From Phoronis australis (lineage: Eukaryota; Phoronida; Phoronidae): a DNA stretch of 64,000 nt. The DNA lies in the NCBI GenBank assembly GCA_002633005.1, contig NMRA01000022.1, positions 1,586,485 to 1,650,484 of the forward strand, written 5' to 3'. Every line of letters starts with the position of its first letter. Within the stretch, counting starts at the first letter, position 1. The notes below the pieces were generated by a model. It did no database searches, had not been told where the DNA came from, and saw nothing but the letters and a program-made list of their open reading frames with translations. Positions 15,101 to 30,100 of this stretch are shown here, piece by piece. The translations under genes were made by a program, and so were the position numbers.

Positions 15101-18100
15101 CTACACTTAATTACTTACAGGCATATTTCAGCTTCAGTTACAACTCTCCTGGTCCTCAGTAACAGTCAAAGAAACAAGTAAATGACAGACAGCCCAACGT
15201 ATAAAATTAAGTGAATGACGTAGTTGGCTTAACAATGAGGTGCATGTATTTTGTTTCCAAATTCTCTTTCATTGAACAAAGTCTGTGTTCTACGAGTCAT
15301 TGTGCTTGTTCAATGAACAGTATCAGTGAATCAATGAATGTTGGAAACTGGTTATTGGGCCACCTACACCAGTGCTATTTTTCTTTTGGCTAGTTTACCT
15401 TTAACTAAGGACGGGTTCAATAGAAACCAACTGTAAGATAGTTTTATCTCATGTACATTACAGGATTGTACCTGACTGACTAGTGTCTGTGACCCGTTCA
15501 GTGCTGACACCAGGGGGTCCATGAGCATAGGTAAGTAGGGCAACAACGAACTCAGTCTTACAGGTACAGTAAGACAAAGTTCAACGAACAGATCCTTCAT
15601 GTGTTGTTTGTGAAGACCGCTCTGCAGGCTGTTCAGACCTGCAAGTTAAAGACTATATTGAACACCACAACACAGCCTTTAAAGAAAGGTGAAGCTGAGC
15701 TTAACAAATAAATCTCACACAAGTTTGTTATTATGGTTACTTTAAACACTATGCATCGGTCAAATTCCAGTTAAGAATGATTCGAGTATCATTTGCATTT
15801 CACCTCTCGTTCACATACGGGCATATGTCATGACGTGATGTTCGAGATAACCAAGACAAAATGTGCCAAAATTTGTTAAAAATAACAATTTAATTCATGT
15901 TTGAGCTAATTTGATGATTAATTCAATTTAGTTTAACATTTGGTTGACGTACCAGTTGCACTATAAACACAACATGTAACAGTGACCAATTCGTAAAATT
16001 AATACCTTGCAATAGATTAGGAAGCAGGGGAAGAAATTCCTGATAGAGCAAGTCATGACTACCACCACCTATTGACCTGAAGAGAGCTCTCAACAACAGG
16101 AAATAGTTGTAGGGTTCCTTGGCCGACATAGCTAGTTCCATCGATTTGTTGACGATTGTGTGAAGGTGAGGCTTCAACATGGGTTCATTTTCCGCAGCAA
16201 ACAGCGAAACGGAGCCAAATACCAGCTTGAACAGCTTCAAGTAAAGGTTCGAACGATCCATGTTTGCTAAAATGAAGCACAGTCATTCATTGCATTAAAT
16301 TTGACTAATTGAAAACTTAGCATGGTTATGATGATAGAGAATTTAAAATTGAAACTGAATAATACACATTGACAAGCGTACTACACAAGATGATGCATTA
16401 GATATTAAACCAAATTTACTAAGTGCACACTGCCTTTTCTAAAACCTCAAATCTTGAGAATCGACATTTTTTGGTCAGTGGAGAATAAAAACTAGACTTC
16501 ATCGTCAGATTCTTCGAAAAGTCTTTAAATAAGGAATAAAATAACGTAAAAACGACTGCGCTGTGACTGTGACTCACACTACCTATGAGTGTACTGTGAC
16601 CCACACTACCTATGAGTGTACTGTGACCCACACTACCTATGACTGTACTGTGACCCACACTACCTATGACTGTAGTGTGACCCAACATTACATATGAAAG
16701 CACTGTGACCCCACACTACTTACACCCCATCTCTTCAAGTCGCTCCAGTAAGTACTCAACCAAAATTGTGGCAAACGTGGCAGAAGTGGTAGGATTGGCC
16801 AAAAAGGAGTTGGCCACAATCTGGAGTGCGTAGTTGTTGTGGATCCTTTCAACCATGTAATCGACGGTCGTGGAAAAGATCTCTTTGAACGTCAATGCAT
16901 TCATCATTGTGAACTGAAATGATATACGTTTTCCAAATACTAAAAGTAAATATTAAGTAAACCTCGTCCCTAAGTATATGTAAACATAAGCATAGTTCAT
17001 TAAAATGACTTTTTTGCTCATTAGTTTTTAAATCGTATGAGCCCTAACCAGTAATATGCCAACACCACAGCACCATAATATGCAGTCTTTAATGTTGTTC
17101 ACCAGACAACAGAGAGCTAACTTACCACACCAGCGAAATGTTCAAGAACTTCCTTCTCTTCTTTAGTACGCACGTTTTGCACACTACAAAATGAACCCAA
17201 GAATACAACACACACCACGAGGAGGTCAAGAAACACTTTAACATTCCAACAAATGGTCATTACAAACACATCTAGAACCCTTAAGTACAATAAAATATAC
17301 CACAAAGGTTAAAATAATTAAAACTTTTTGAAACAATTCCTCACACACACACAAATCACACAACATGATGAATAAAGGAAAACCTTTAGTTTCTGGTATC
17401 CGTGCTGCTTTGCGTTAAACCCTCCCAATTTATCTGTAGCAAGTCATATTTTACCATGATGATCTAAATTACTAAAGTTCACTAATCAGTGATGACACCC
17501 TCATTACCATGGGAACGTAATCCTATTCCTAACCCAAGAAAAGACAAATCACGACCTGCTCAAGCGTGACAAATGATACCTATCAAATCTAAGTTTTTTA
17601 TTTGGAAATGAAATGCATCCTACAAACAGAAATGACTCACACTGCGGGTCTAACATAGGTCTGTCCTGATGTGGTGATGTTGATGGTGAATATATCCAGG
17701 GCCTTCAACGCATACTTGACGAGTCTAACAAAGACTAGAGTTTCCTTAGGATGGAACTGTTTGTTTTGAACCAGTGTGGCATCTGAAGGACATAAAGGAC
17801 ACGGCAGGAGTAAAGGCTAAGTTCATGAAATTGATCTTCCTACTAATTGTTGGCAACATGTTGATCGGGAGCTGTGAGATTTGGAAAGTGTTGCAGAGTC
17901 AGAGCGATTGTTCAAAATACGCTCAATATCAAAGACAGGTTGAAATAAATTATAAGATACTGGCGAATCCAGAGACTTCGCATTAGAACAGATCTGGAAT
18001 TTTTCAGGCCAGATTCTGTAGTGTTACTCATGACACCTTTGTAGTTGTTATCAACCATTACTCAAATGACCTACAGAGACGAGATTAACAAAATTCCAAA

Positions 18101-21100
18101 AAAGATCTGAAGATGAAAATATCAAACGTGGCAATTCTTTAACTGAGAATGACAAGTGGGTCATGACTGTTTGCTACACAGTGCCAAAAGTAAACAGCGA
18201 GTTCACCTCATCCACTACCACTCACCTCCATTGGGACTCTTACACGTCGCAGTGCCCCAAGTGATAGTCTTTACACCACACACTAATGTACGGACCAGAC
18301 TACGGCAGTCAGCCACTGAGTATGTACCAGCCTGGAGAACAGTTGATGCATATATTTAACAGGACTGACCAGTCTTAGTAATTACACAGCATATATTCTG
18401 TCTTGGTATTAAGGGCCCTGAGTGCATACAAGTTTTACTTTGGATAGCAACCATGATGTTGCATTATTGCACTTCATGTTGACATTGTTGAATGACATCT
18501 TAAAACATTCTAACTTATCCAGTCCATAAGTTTTAAACAAACAGCCCTAGTATACCAATGGAAATTATTATTTGACTAGTTCATCCAATGGTTTCAACTT
18601 CTGATGAATAATCGACCTTGTGCATGTAATTAAACCCTGTGAAAAGCAAACATTAATTACAAATTGGTCCTTAGAAGTCTCCAACACAACAATTAATGGA
18701 ACATTTAAGTTTTCAATTTCTAGACACAAGGAACAAAATATTTGGAAAAAAGTGCTTCTGTGCTCACTTTTCAACAAACTTGTTTAGATTTTGCCTCCAG
18801 CAAATTCCAAATGTGACATAAGATAAACATACTTCTCAACTACTCAAAAAAATTCGCAGATATCAGGATTTTCATGACTGTACAACAAAAAAATCTTTCC
18901 CCTCATTCTGATAGAGTACAAAATTTTCAAGGCAAACTAACACATAACAGCAAGCATCCATCTCATACCTCCTTAAAGCACTCATTTTGAACACTAATCA
19001 AAATAGGAATAATTGTGAACAGGCAGCAAACAGTAAACTAAGAAATCCATTTATGTCCAATATGTCTTAAGCTTTACCTTATCTTCTATCTTGTCAACAT
19101 TGACTGAATTTGACGGAGCTGACGTAGTGGGAGTGGGAGGAGCTAATGATGGTGTGGACACGCTGGGCGTTTTGGGTTCTTCCTTGGCTGGTAAGTCCAC
19201 AGACTTACTATCAGACTTGGAGTCATGCGGTTTACTGGAAGAAGAGGAGACATTCTATTTACGGGATGTAGGCTGAAGTTCTGATGGACTTATTTACTAT
19301 CAAATGCTCAGTGCAACCAGTACGGACACATCACAACAATTAGCCTGGCAAACTATAACAAGTGCAAAGCAAACATGGCGGAAGTCTACTGCAGGCATAA
19401 TACAACAACAGATGTTTTCAAGTATTCATGACGATATTTCACTAAATGTTACTGCATGGAGCCAAACAATCACAAAAGGTCCCACTGTGCATGTTACAGT
19501 ATATCCATGATTCCATGTCCACTCATAGATTGCTACTTCATTCACATCAACAGAGCTTCATACAGAAGTTAGACAAATCAAACACCTAGGCATCATGCCT
19601 GCCAGTATATTGTGTTACACTGCTGTGACTTGATAAGGTGCCTTGGTAAGCTATTACATAGCACAACCAATGATGAGAAAAAATGACTTATAGTGATTTA
19701 GCACTTTATGTTTCTTTGGTGGCCACTGGTGGTCTGGTGATGTTATTAAGAATACGCGAGTACTTCGGAAAAGTCACATTACTGTAAGTCACATTACAGT
19801 TCAGCCATATTACTGTTCTGCCACATTACTGTAAGTCACATTACTGTAAGTCACATTACTGTAAGTCACATTAGTATAAGTCACATTACTGTAAGTCACA
19901 TTACTGTAAGTCACATTACTGTAAGTCACATTACTGTAAGTCACATTACTGTAAGTCACATTACTGTAAGTCACATTACTGTAAGTCACATTACTGTAAG
20001 TCACATTACTGTAAGTCACATTACTGTAAGTCACATTACTCTTAAGTCACATTTACTGCCATCTACATAATATTATGTTCCGCATATTTTACTGTTAGCT
20101 TAACTCAGATTATATACTAGAAAAAGAAAATGTACTTTGCAAAACGTTATGGAGGTGAAATTATTTCACTTTGAGCTAATTGTAAAATTTCGACGTATAT
20201 TCCAAGGTGAATATTCAGCTGATGTGGGGTCTTACTACAGCAATGGTTTTATATCCCGCAAACTTGTAAATTGTTGATTTGCAATATAAGTCTCCCCTGC
20301 TCATAGAAAAACCATCTTTCTGCTTTCATTGGCAATGAATATTTGTGGGACAAGGTGGAGGGCGATCATAATGTTTACATTTTCCCGTGCCTTGACTGGC
20401 TGGAGCTGATAGTTTGATGGACATGATAGAACTGTCTGTTCTGGTGCTTTAACCACTAAATCACTGTGAACCTGTAATGATGCTTACAACAGACTGATCA
20501 ATCACATAAAGGTTCACTCAGTAGGAACCTTCAAGACTCTGATGTAAACATGTTGTGAGGAATAGTCTAGAGAAGGCAGGTCCCATACAAGGTGGTGGTA
20601 AATATGTCCTATCTCTGTGTAACAACACTGCTAATTCCATACCACTTCGTCAGGATGACCGGCAGCTGGTGCTTAGCGATCACTTTGAATTTCAACACAA
20701 ACACTTCTAACATTCGCATCAGCAGTTGTCTCCCCTGCAACATGAAGCACCCTTGTCATATCAAGACTTCAGAGAATTTTAAAGGAATGAAAAAGATAAA
20801 ACATTTGCAATGCGTGAACAATATTTTACTGATAACACATTTGTTTAGTAATTCTCACAAGTTATCACATACAGTGGTTTCTAACATTATTCTTGAAATT
20901 TCAATAATCCTGTTTCATGGAGAAACCAACAATTAAGCCCTCATGATATGAACATTGGGTGTATCAAGATATAACAATCATTTGTCACAGAATGACCAAA
21001 ATGTCCCCCACCCAAATGGAAGAATGCATGGATATTAAAAAAGACGTCAAAGTCTCCAATATTAACTTCCTTTTCATGATATCACGCCAACACTTTCTGT

Positions 21101-24100
21101 GGAAAAATAATTTCTCGCTGGGACCTTGAAAATGAGGTCAAGGTCACCAAAATCGACTGGTGTCTGGAAATGCCCCAACTACACTTAAAGATTAACAAAT
21201 GAGATATCGCATCAACATCGTGTGACGTATGTACATTGAGTCACGAATACTGTATCTCTTGCTTCGCGATACCATGCAGCAGGGGACAATCAGAGATAGT
21301 GTACAAAATATAATAACAACTGCACTCAATCACCATCTCACGTTGGTGATATAAATAACTATCTTGAGTACTTGGACTGGGCCACGAGTAGTAATCTATT
21401 AAGTTAGTGTGAAAGCCATCACTTACGTTTCCATTGTCTTGCTCACTGCGTTGACTAATACACTCGACCAAGTTGAGCAGCAGTTTACACGACATGGTCT
21501 GTATACTACTGGGTAAGGAGTCGTCGTGCACATTCTTAGAGAAGACGTTAACAGCTAGCGACAGATCATTGAGCGGGAGGGTGGTGCGTACATGGTGTAC
21601 AAGATCAGCCAGGGTACTGTATGCTAATGGTCTGCAAAATGCCAGTTAAGAACAAAATTGTTGATTTATCAAATCCAAAGTTTGAATTACACTGCTCAGT
21701 CCACTATGTGACTTCAGTGAACTACAAAAATAACCCAACCCCAACGTATTTAAAACAGATGAAGAAAATTGTTAAGCGCTAACGATCAACTTGGGCAAAA
21801 TTAAGAAAAGGAAATCTGAAAATAAATGGAGGCAAATAAGAAGGGATGTAGACACCTCTACCAATTCTTGTGCAGCTGGACATCATCAATGATACTTACC
21901 TAAGTGATTCGTATGTAGTCCATCCGGAACCAATTAATGTATTCTCATCAAACAGTCTCTCAATATGAGGGGCAAACCCTATACAAATTGTAAAGAAATG
22001 TTTAAGATGGCAAACATCTCTCGACTAGTTAGACACAGATATATTTTTAACCAATGTCTATTAGTCTCACTAGGTTAAAGAATTTAGGGGATTTCATCGA
22101 GGGCACTGAAGACAATTTTCAAATGTATTGGGGAGGGGAGGGCAGTTGTCAACCCTTAAACATCTGATGACAATCCAGACAACTTAATAGTGACCTGACT
22201 CGTGATTTGCACTTGGAGAGATTTGCCTTCAGCGTGATCACACGGCAAATGTCTCAAGAATCTCCGACTTATTAAAAGAATTGGTGATCAATGTATTTAT
22301 TTGATGCAATTTGAGGTGCACCTTCGATCTTTTATTTTTCTATAATGGTTGATGTGTCGTACTCACAACAAAAAGTAAGTTGCAGTTGACTCATGCTTTC
22401 AATGCTGGTGCATGCAAGTGACAAGTGTTGTATTGTTTAAATGTCACTAAGTTATTTCTAATGTCACCAGATGTTTACAAGCAGACAAAAATCATACAAT
22501 CCATCTGAAAAATGTCAGCAGTGCCGAAAACAAAATCCCAGAATTACATGAAAATAATATTTAAGGTAATCATGTCGCTACTGGTACACAATCCTGCACA
22601 TCATGTCACTGCCACTGCGTCATGACTTATCTGAAAATTTTAAAACTTAATGGAAATGTAAGCTCTCATTTTCATAAGTTTGAGGGAAACTAGCTTCATC
22701 ATTGGTTGAAATGACCAGTCTATACTGAGACACATTAAATGACTATCTAAGCACCAAATGATGCAAGAAACTGATAGTTGGAAAAACGGCTGCTTCACTT
22801 TAGGACTGTTTCATGCATTACGAATGAGGGTCAAAGGAACAGCTGGCTCATAAGCAATGAAATGTACTAGAGCTATAAGTAAAAATGGCCGAGTCTATAA
22901 TTAAATTAAACTGTCCAGCAAATGATAAAGAAATGCTTACTGTTTCTTAGCTCTGTTGGGAAAATATGTCTCGCAGCAATTAAGAGTTCTTTTCTCAAGT
23001 GTGCCACTTCCTGGGGACACAGCGACAACAGTCCCAGCATGCCTTTCACCAACTGCTGCGAGTGCTGATTGACTTGCTCCTGGTAAGAGGAAGAGGAATT
23101 AAGACCATAATTTTCATCGTTTAGTATAAAGTAGGAAAATAAATGCAAAATAAACTGCAATATCCACGGATAGAACAGATTTTGGCTTTATTTGAAGCCA
23201 TCTGGACAGGATACTTTCTTTGAATTCAATGACAGTTTAGTACATAGTATATTGTATGAGCCGTCATTAATTTTGATTTGCACCAGGAAGTTATGGAAGT
23301 CCAGTTCAATTGACTTACAGTAAATTAGCTAATGACTATAAAAATAAGTCTATTTTTGAGACAACCGACACCGAAATCACAATGAAAAGCAATCGATCAA
23401 AAATTTAGACAACCTAATTACAGAATACAGTAAAGTTCAGAAAGCACGCCACTCACCTGATAAATTTTAATGATATACGCCAAGAATGATAGCGTTTTGA
23501 TCTGGGTAGCGATAAAGTCCACAAAAACTTCTTTGTTGAAGGATGGGCTTTGTCTGCAAAATAAAAATCACACCTGCGGTGTCATCAAAACTTCAGGAAA
23601 GTACAAAAAATCTCGTCAAAAACCGCCACAAAAGGGAAATTGTTGAAACTGGAATTAAGCAGCTATCAATGAATCTGAAACACAATACAACTGCAAGTCT
23701 ACATACTGCAAAGATTTCCGATTCCTACATTTTAAGTTATAACAAAAGTTGCAATTGCATTTGAGAACACTCTACTTTACAAAGTCTTAACACTAACATT
23801 TCCCTCATTGCTTAAAGGATTCTAATAATTAACAAAAAATATACTGAAATTTCTGCAGGTGAACCCAAGAACTTAGGCAGTGAACAGGACTGGATGAGCA
23901 TACAGCCAAATTGGTGCTGGATGAACACAGAATGTTACCCACACCATGGGTGTGTCTGTGAGAAGAAATGCTATCACAGTAATGCCATCTGTTGGAGAAA
24001 AAATTAAAGTCTCAGAACACATTACAGTTCTGTGAAAAGTAACTCCATAACGCCACATATCAAATTTCAAATAACAATGATTTAAAACACTCAAATGATG

Positions 24101-27100
24101 TGTAATATGAAATCAATGCAGATGGTATGGTATACATTGTGTTTTGAATATGAAAGCAAAGGAAATGATGCATCTTAAATACAGGATTAGGAAGATTTCC
24201 AACACAAATAGCATTGATTTCAGCACAAATGAAAAGTCACACTTGCTCTATTTAAACATACAATGGAGTAAAAGCAGGATACAACAAACTCAAGTGTATT
24301 AAAAATTATTGCTAAAGTTTTGTGTTTTCGTTAAAAAGCATAGATCGTGCATACTTAATGCCAATCTGCTTTACTTTGATAACAAATCAAAAACCCTCTT
24401 TGACTATTCTAATAAAATAACGCGTCACATAAAATTGAAAAACACGTTTTCATGTAATGTAACAAGAGCAACGCAGAGCGTTGAAATGCGCCCACAATTG
24501 CACCGTATATGGTATCCTTCTAGGGTCGTTTATTGGTACCATAAAGTGGCCAGTTGAGGGCATATATGTAGTATGTTGTACTTTGCAAAATGGAAAGGCA
24601 TGGTCATTGTCTACTCAATAGGCTAGGGGCAAAATGTTTGGTCGATAGAGGGGTGGACGCCAAAAAACAGACTCAAAAACAGTAAAAATGGCCACTGGGT
24701 GTCGCAAACTAGGTCGAATCCATCCGAAAACGGGAGGATAGCGTCATCGCACTAATAGGTGCCTACACACAAAATTTCATGAAAATCCGTTAAGGACTTG
24801 TTAAGATACAGACTGAGGTAAACGTAAAAAAATAAAATTGCCACTCGGGGGCACACTGGTAGGCGGATCCGTCCAAAAGTCGTCATCGTCTGTTGTTAAC
24901 ATCATATAAATACACATATTAAATTTCGTAAAGATCCTGCGAACGGTTTAGGAGAAACAGCCATAGGCGCAAAAAAAACTGCCACTAGGAGGCGCCACAG
25001 TAGTCCAAATCGTCTGAAAATCATTGTCAGCTGTCCTCTTTATAGTAAGCACATACATGCCAATTTTCACAATCATCCTTTGAGCGGTTTGGTTGATAGA
25101 GAGGTGGACGCAAAAATAGACTCAAAAATAGTAAAAATGGCCACTAGGTGGCGCAAACTAAGCCGAATCCATCTGAAAACGGGAGGATAGCGTCATCTCA
25201 CTAATAGGTGCCAACATACCAAATTTCATGAAAATTCGTTCAGGACTTTTGAAGATACAAAGGTAAGCGTAAAAAACTAAAATTGCCACTAGGGGGCACA
25301 CCGGTAGTCGGATCCGTCCAAAAGTCGTCATCTTCCGTTGTTAACATCATATAAATATACTTACACAATTTCGTAAAGATCCTGCGAACAGTTTAGGAGA
25401 TACAGCCCTAGGCGCAAAAAAACAAAACTGCCACTAGGAGGCGCCACAGTAGTCAAAATCGTCGGAAAGTCATCGTCAATCATCCTCTACATAGTAAGCA
25501 TATACATGCCAATTTTCACAATCATCCTTTGAGCGGTTTGGTTGATAGAGGGGTGGACGCACAAAAACAGACTCGAAAACACTAAAAATGGCCACTAGGT
25601 GGCGCAAACTATGTCGAATCCATCTGAAAACGGGAGGATAGCGTCATCTCACTAATAGGTGCCTACATACCAAATTTCATGAAAATCCAATAAGGACTTG
25701 TGAAGATACAAAGGTAAGCGTAAAAAAATTAAAATTGCCACTAGGGGGCACACCGGTAGTCGGATCCGTCCAAAAGTCGTCATCTTCCGTTGTTAACATC
25801 ATATAAATATACTTACACANNNNNNNNNNNNNNNNNNNNNNNNNNNNNNNNNNNNNNNNNNNNNNNNNNNNNNNNNNNNNNNNNNNNNNNNNNNNNNNNN
25901 NNNNNNNNNNNNNNNNNNNNNNNNNNNNNNNNNNNNNNNNNNNNNNNNNNNNNNNNNNNNNNNNNNNNNNNNNNNNNNNNNNNNNNNNNNNNNNNNNNNN
26001 NNNNNNNNNNNNNNNNNNNNNNNNNNNNNNNNNNNNNNNNNNNNNNNNNNNNNNNNNNNNNNNNNNNNNNNNNNNNNNNNNNNNNNNNNNNNNNNNNNNN
26101 NNNNNNNNNNNNNNNNNNNNNNNNNNNNNNNNNNNNNNNNNNNNNNNNNNNNNNNNNNNNNNNNNNNNNNNNNNNNNNNNNNNNNNNNNNNNNNNNNNNN
26201 NNNNNNNNNNNNNNNNNNNNNNNNNNNNNNNNNNNNNNNNNNNNNNNNNNNNNNNNNNNNNNNNNNNNNNNNNNNNNNNNNNNNNNNNNNNNNNNNNNNN
26301 NNNNNNNNNNNNNNNNNNNNNNNNNNNNNNNNNNNNNNNNNNNNNNNNNNNNNNNNNNNNNNNNNNNNNNNNNNNNNNNNNNNNNNNNNNNNNNNNNNNN
26401 NNNNNNNNNNNNNNNNNNNNNNNNNNNNNNNNNNNNNNNNNNNNNNNNNNNNNCTTACAACAGGGTGGGGGGTGGGGTGGTTTTGATGATCGGGAGGTAG
26501 AATTTCTCCCTCAACCGAAAAAATGTCCCTCACAGAAGGCACAGGCACCTTTTCCCTCAGATGAACGAGGGCCCTGTATATCACCCTGTATAACTTTGAA
26601 TACAACTATTATCATATATCGCTCCTACTCTGTTACTTTAAGACTAGGCAAGTAAGAAACAGTAAAATCAGAATGTGGCAAAAGTATTCACACAAAATGA
26701 AGATAGGAATTCCTTTATGATGACACATGGGCAGAAATAAAATTCATCGCCAGTGTAACCTTCCCTCATGACCAAGAATGAAAGTGAATTATCAGGAAGT
26801 TAGTAAGGTAAAAAATAAGCCACCCTGTAATTAGAACTTTGGCTGTCGTAATTTTGCTGTTAACAGAAAAAGTAGTCATGATGAAAAACAGTGGTTTGTT
26901 TGGCGATTACTTTCGTCATAGCGATACAATCAATACCAAATTACAAAATCCACACTCTAAAACTAACCGTGATTGGCTGTCCATCGTTATTCTTCTTTTC
27001 TGTCATAATTGTCGTGATCGTGTATGTCGACGATAACATCTCCTCCATGTTAATATCAGAGGGGTCACGAACCTTCTCCTGTGTCCGCGGTTCAAAAATC

Positions 27101-30100
27101 TTGGACACGTGATTAGGCAGGTCTTTGTAGATGCTTTTGACAAACTGAAGGAAACTCTGAATCTGACAACGTAGAAAATTGCTCATTATTAGCTAGTTGA
27201 AATATGACGGTTATGCAAATTGCATGATGTGAAAATGTTAGAAAGACACAAAAATCAACACAAAAAATAAGTTTCATAGTAAAAAATTCAAGCACCTTAT
27301 TCTGCCCTTTGGTTGAGATGGTATATTTTGTTAGGCGATACCCAGACACTTATTCAGGGAGTCACACATTGTGGTTAGGCTATACCAGTCCATTAAATTG
27401 CTTATTCACCATTCACATTTAGTAATACAACCATTACATTAAGCTCAATACTAGAATCAGTTCCCTGAGTCTTGTGTTCCGTAAATGCAAAAACTTGCGA
27501 AAATGTAAGATCACGCAAGTTATTACGAGATATCTCCAAGCATAACAATCGCAGAATTTGATCACACCAAGCTTTAATCGTGAAACTAGTTTGTTTAATG
27601 AACGCAGCTGTGGACCATCAAATTTTACTAAAAATTGACCAAACGGAGTGCTAACTTTAAAGTAAACTTTGATTATCACAATGTGATTGGACAACTTTCG
27701 AGTCAAATTGCCAGTAAAATCTGTTCATCTCAGGCCATGGAGATAATTCACTTTGAAAAGAGTTAACCAATTGTTCATAACGTCAAACTGATGTCATGTA
27801 CCTCAGGGTTCATCTGTGGTCGGTACTGCTTGTGCAACTCAATGATGATACGTAAGCAGACGAGAACATTTTCTTCATTATCCGTCTGCAACAACTTGAA
27901 CATAAGATTGAGCACCTGCTTCACATACGGCTTCAAATGATCATTGGTCGGGATACGGTGGATGATCTCGAGCAGCAGCTTGCGCAGTTGCTGAAAATTC
28001 ACATATTACAGTAAAATGTAAAGTACATAACATTCTCATTTTTATAGTCTCTGCTCACACCTGTGAAGTAAAGTCCTTAATATGAACAAGTGCTGCACAA
28101 TAATTTGAAAAGTTCTGAGCTGAGTTTGAAAGACTTGCTGAGCTTTTTCTGCTTTGCAAGACAAAAATATAACTGTGTAACATACTGGTACATATTTTAT
28201 GATTTTGACAGTCCTAATACTTCAACCAATAGAATACCTTGAACACGATATAAAGAGTGTTCATGAGTAACTTATACGTCTCTGTTTTTAACAACCAACA
28301 CGAAAAACCAGTGTAACTAAATGCCCAAATATTATTTGTTAAGGCCTAGAACCAGCTGGAACACAAAATGTGTTCTCTACAAACAGAAATAAGACTTGAC
28401 AAGACATACTTGAACAGTCTGCTCTGAGATAAATACAGGGTCACCGTCTTGGAGAATTTTAATGAATGAGCGCATCAACTCCTGCAGGAACTGTGGGTAT
28501 TGTGGGGAGGAAACAACAGTCTGAAATGGATAACATAGAGGTGGTACACAGAAGGACGTTAATGGATAACATAGAGGTGCACAGGACATTCAAGGATAAT
28601 TCTATCAAAATGAGTACTTTCTGTTTTACACCATTATACTTTTGTCTTTAAAAACATTAGAAGGATACAATTTGTACAAAAATCTAAAACTTTGGCAGAA
28701 AACTGTCTATTTTTCATAAAACAAAAACCTTTAAACTGGCTATGGTCACATTTTACACTGTTTAAGTGCGTAAATTGTGACTAAAACCAAAATAGCATAA
28801 TCTAGGTATACACACAAAAAGAAACGAAAAATGCTTCCCATGCCAAATGATGTTGTATGGATTTCGCAAGCTATTGTCTGTTCAACTTACGAGATCCATA
28901 CGACGGGCGTAAGCGCATCACATGGTTACTGCCTATGATACACTACCATTGTTTTCCTTTGTTGCGTCTTTGTTGGATATAACAATACAGGTAGCACGGA
29001 TATCGTACCTTGGGCGACCATCAGCGGGTTACCGATAAATGCTTACCATTATCTTTATTATAAGAAAGAAAAACAAAGTGAACAATAGATTACGCCTATC
29101 TACCGATATCTATGCCACGAGCTTGCACCCTAGTTTCCCGTGGGTTCAGACTTGTAACGTATGTATGACAAATGAGTTACTAATTGGATAATTGAAAGCA
29201 ATGAACTATCTTCCAGAACAAACATAACTCATTACCTCAAAGTTCTCACTAAGCTCTTGAGCAGCCTTCTGCTTCTTCTCCACAACTGTAATTGAGTATA
29301 ACACAAATGTTGAATGAACCAGTCAATCTGATTCAGTGAATGGATAAGTCAAATTCATCAAGCTATATTGTAATGATAGTGGAGTAGTCAGATCTTATCA
29401 GCTAGAAAGTCATGGAGACCTGCAGCTCAACTCAGTCAGAGGAGCACAGACCCTCTGGTGTATCCACAGTTAACATCACTCTACCCACAAGATGCTTTCT
29501 AATGTACACTGGCATGAAAAATCCTGAACACAAAAACGGCTGATAATTTAGACAAACTGCAACCAGGGTTTAAAATGCTTTGACCTGTATATGATAAAGC
29601 GTGGGAATTTTGTTTTAGGAGGAATAATCATGAAAAACAAATAATTAGCTTTACATGAAATGAGTAACTTTGTTAAAGGGCTCTAAGACAGATTACAGCA
29701 ATAGGGGTCTCTCAAGGTAATCAAGGCAGAAAGACAAGTATTTCAGCCAATGCTACCTTTAACTACCTTTACTGTAGGTACATAATGTTGCCAAGGGATT
29801 ATCCAAATTGTTATACAAGCTAATAATAAGCTATGAAGCATGATCTAGTTATCAGAAACCTTCAGTGGTTACAGCCAGCTCTTTGCTTGACAACCAAGAC
29901 CTCAACATGTGATCTGTATCTGATCTCAAAGTTTTTGCACCTTAAAAGTGAATGAATGTTTTCTTATCCTTTGACTACAAATAGACATGCAGACCCCTAA
30001 ATTTAAACTTTTAGCAAAAGGGGTGTTCACATTTTCTCTAATAGAAAAACAGAAGAAAACTTTGCATTTAAAGCACTAATCAGAAATGCACTCATCCAGT

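Noticed and set aside
19810-20034. Repetitive minus-strand open frame (VTYSN)n
   Set aside because: Artefact of a 15-base tandem repeat inside a TRRAP intron; the period is a multiple of three so the frame stays open.
25790-26605. Long open frames of 236 and 268 residues on both strands
   Set aside because: They consist mainly of unknown residues read through the run of N.
26454-26605. Minus-strand open segment beside the gap as the lost TRRAP exon
   Set aside because: Its translation does not resemble the expected conserved TRRAP segment; it looks like repeat sequence.
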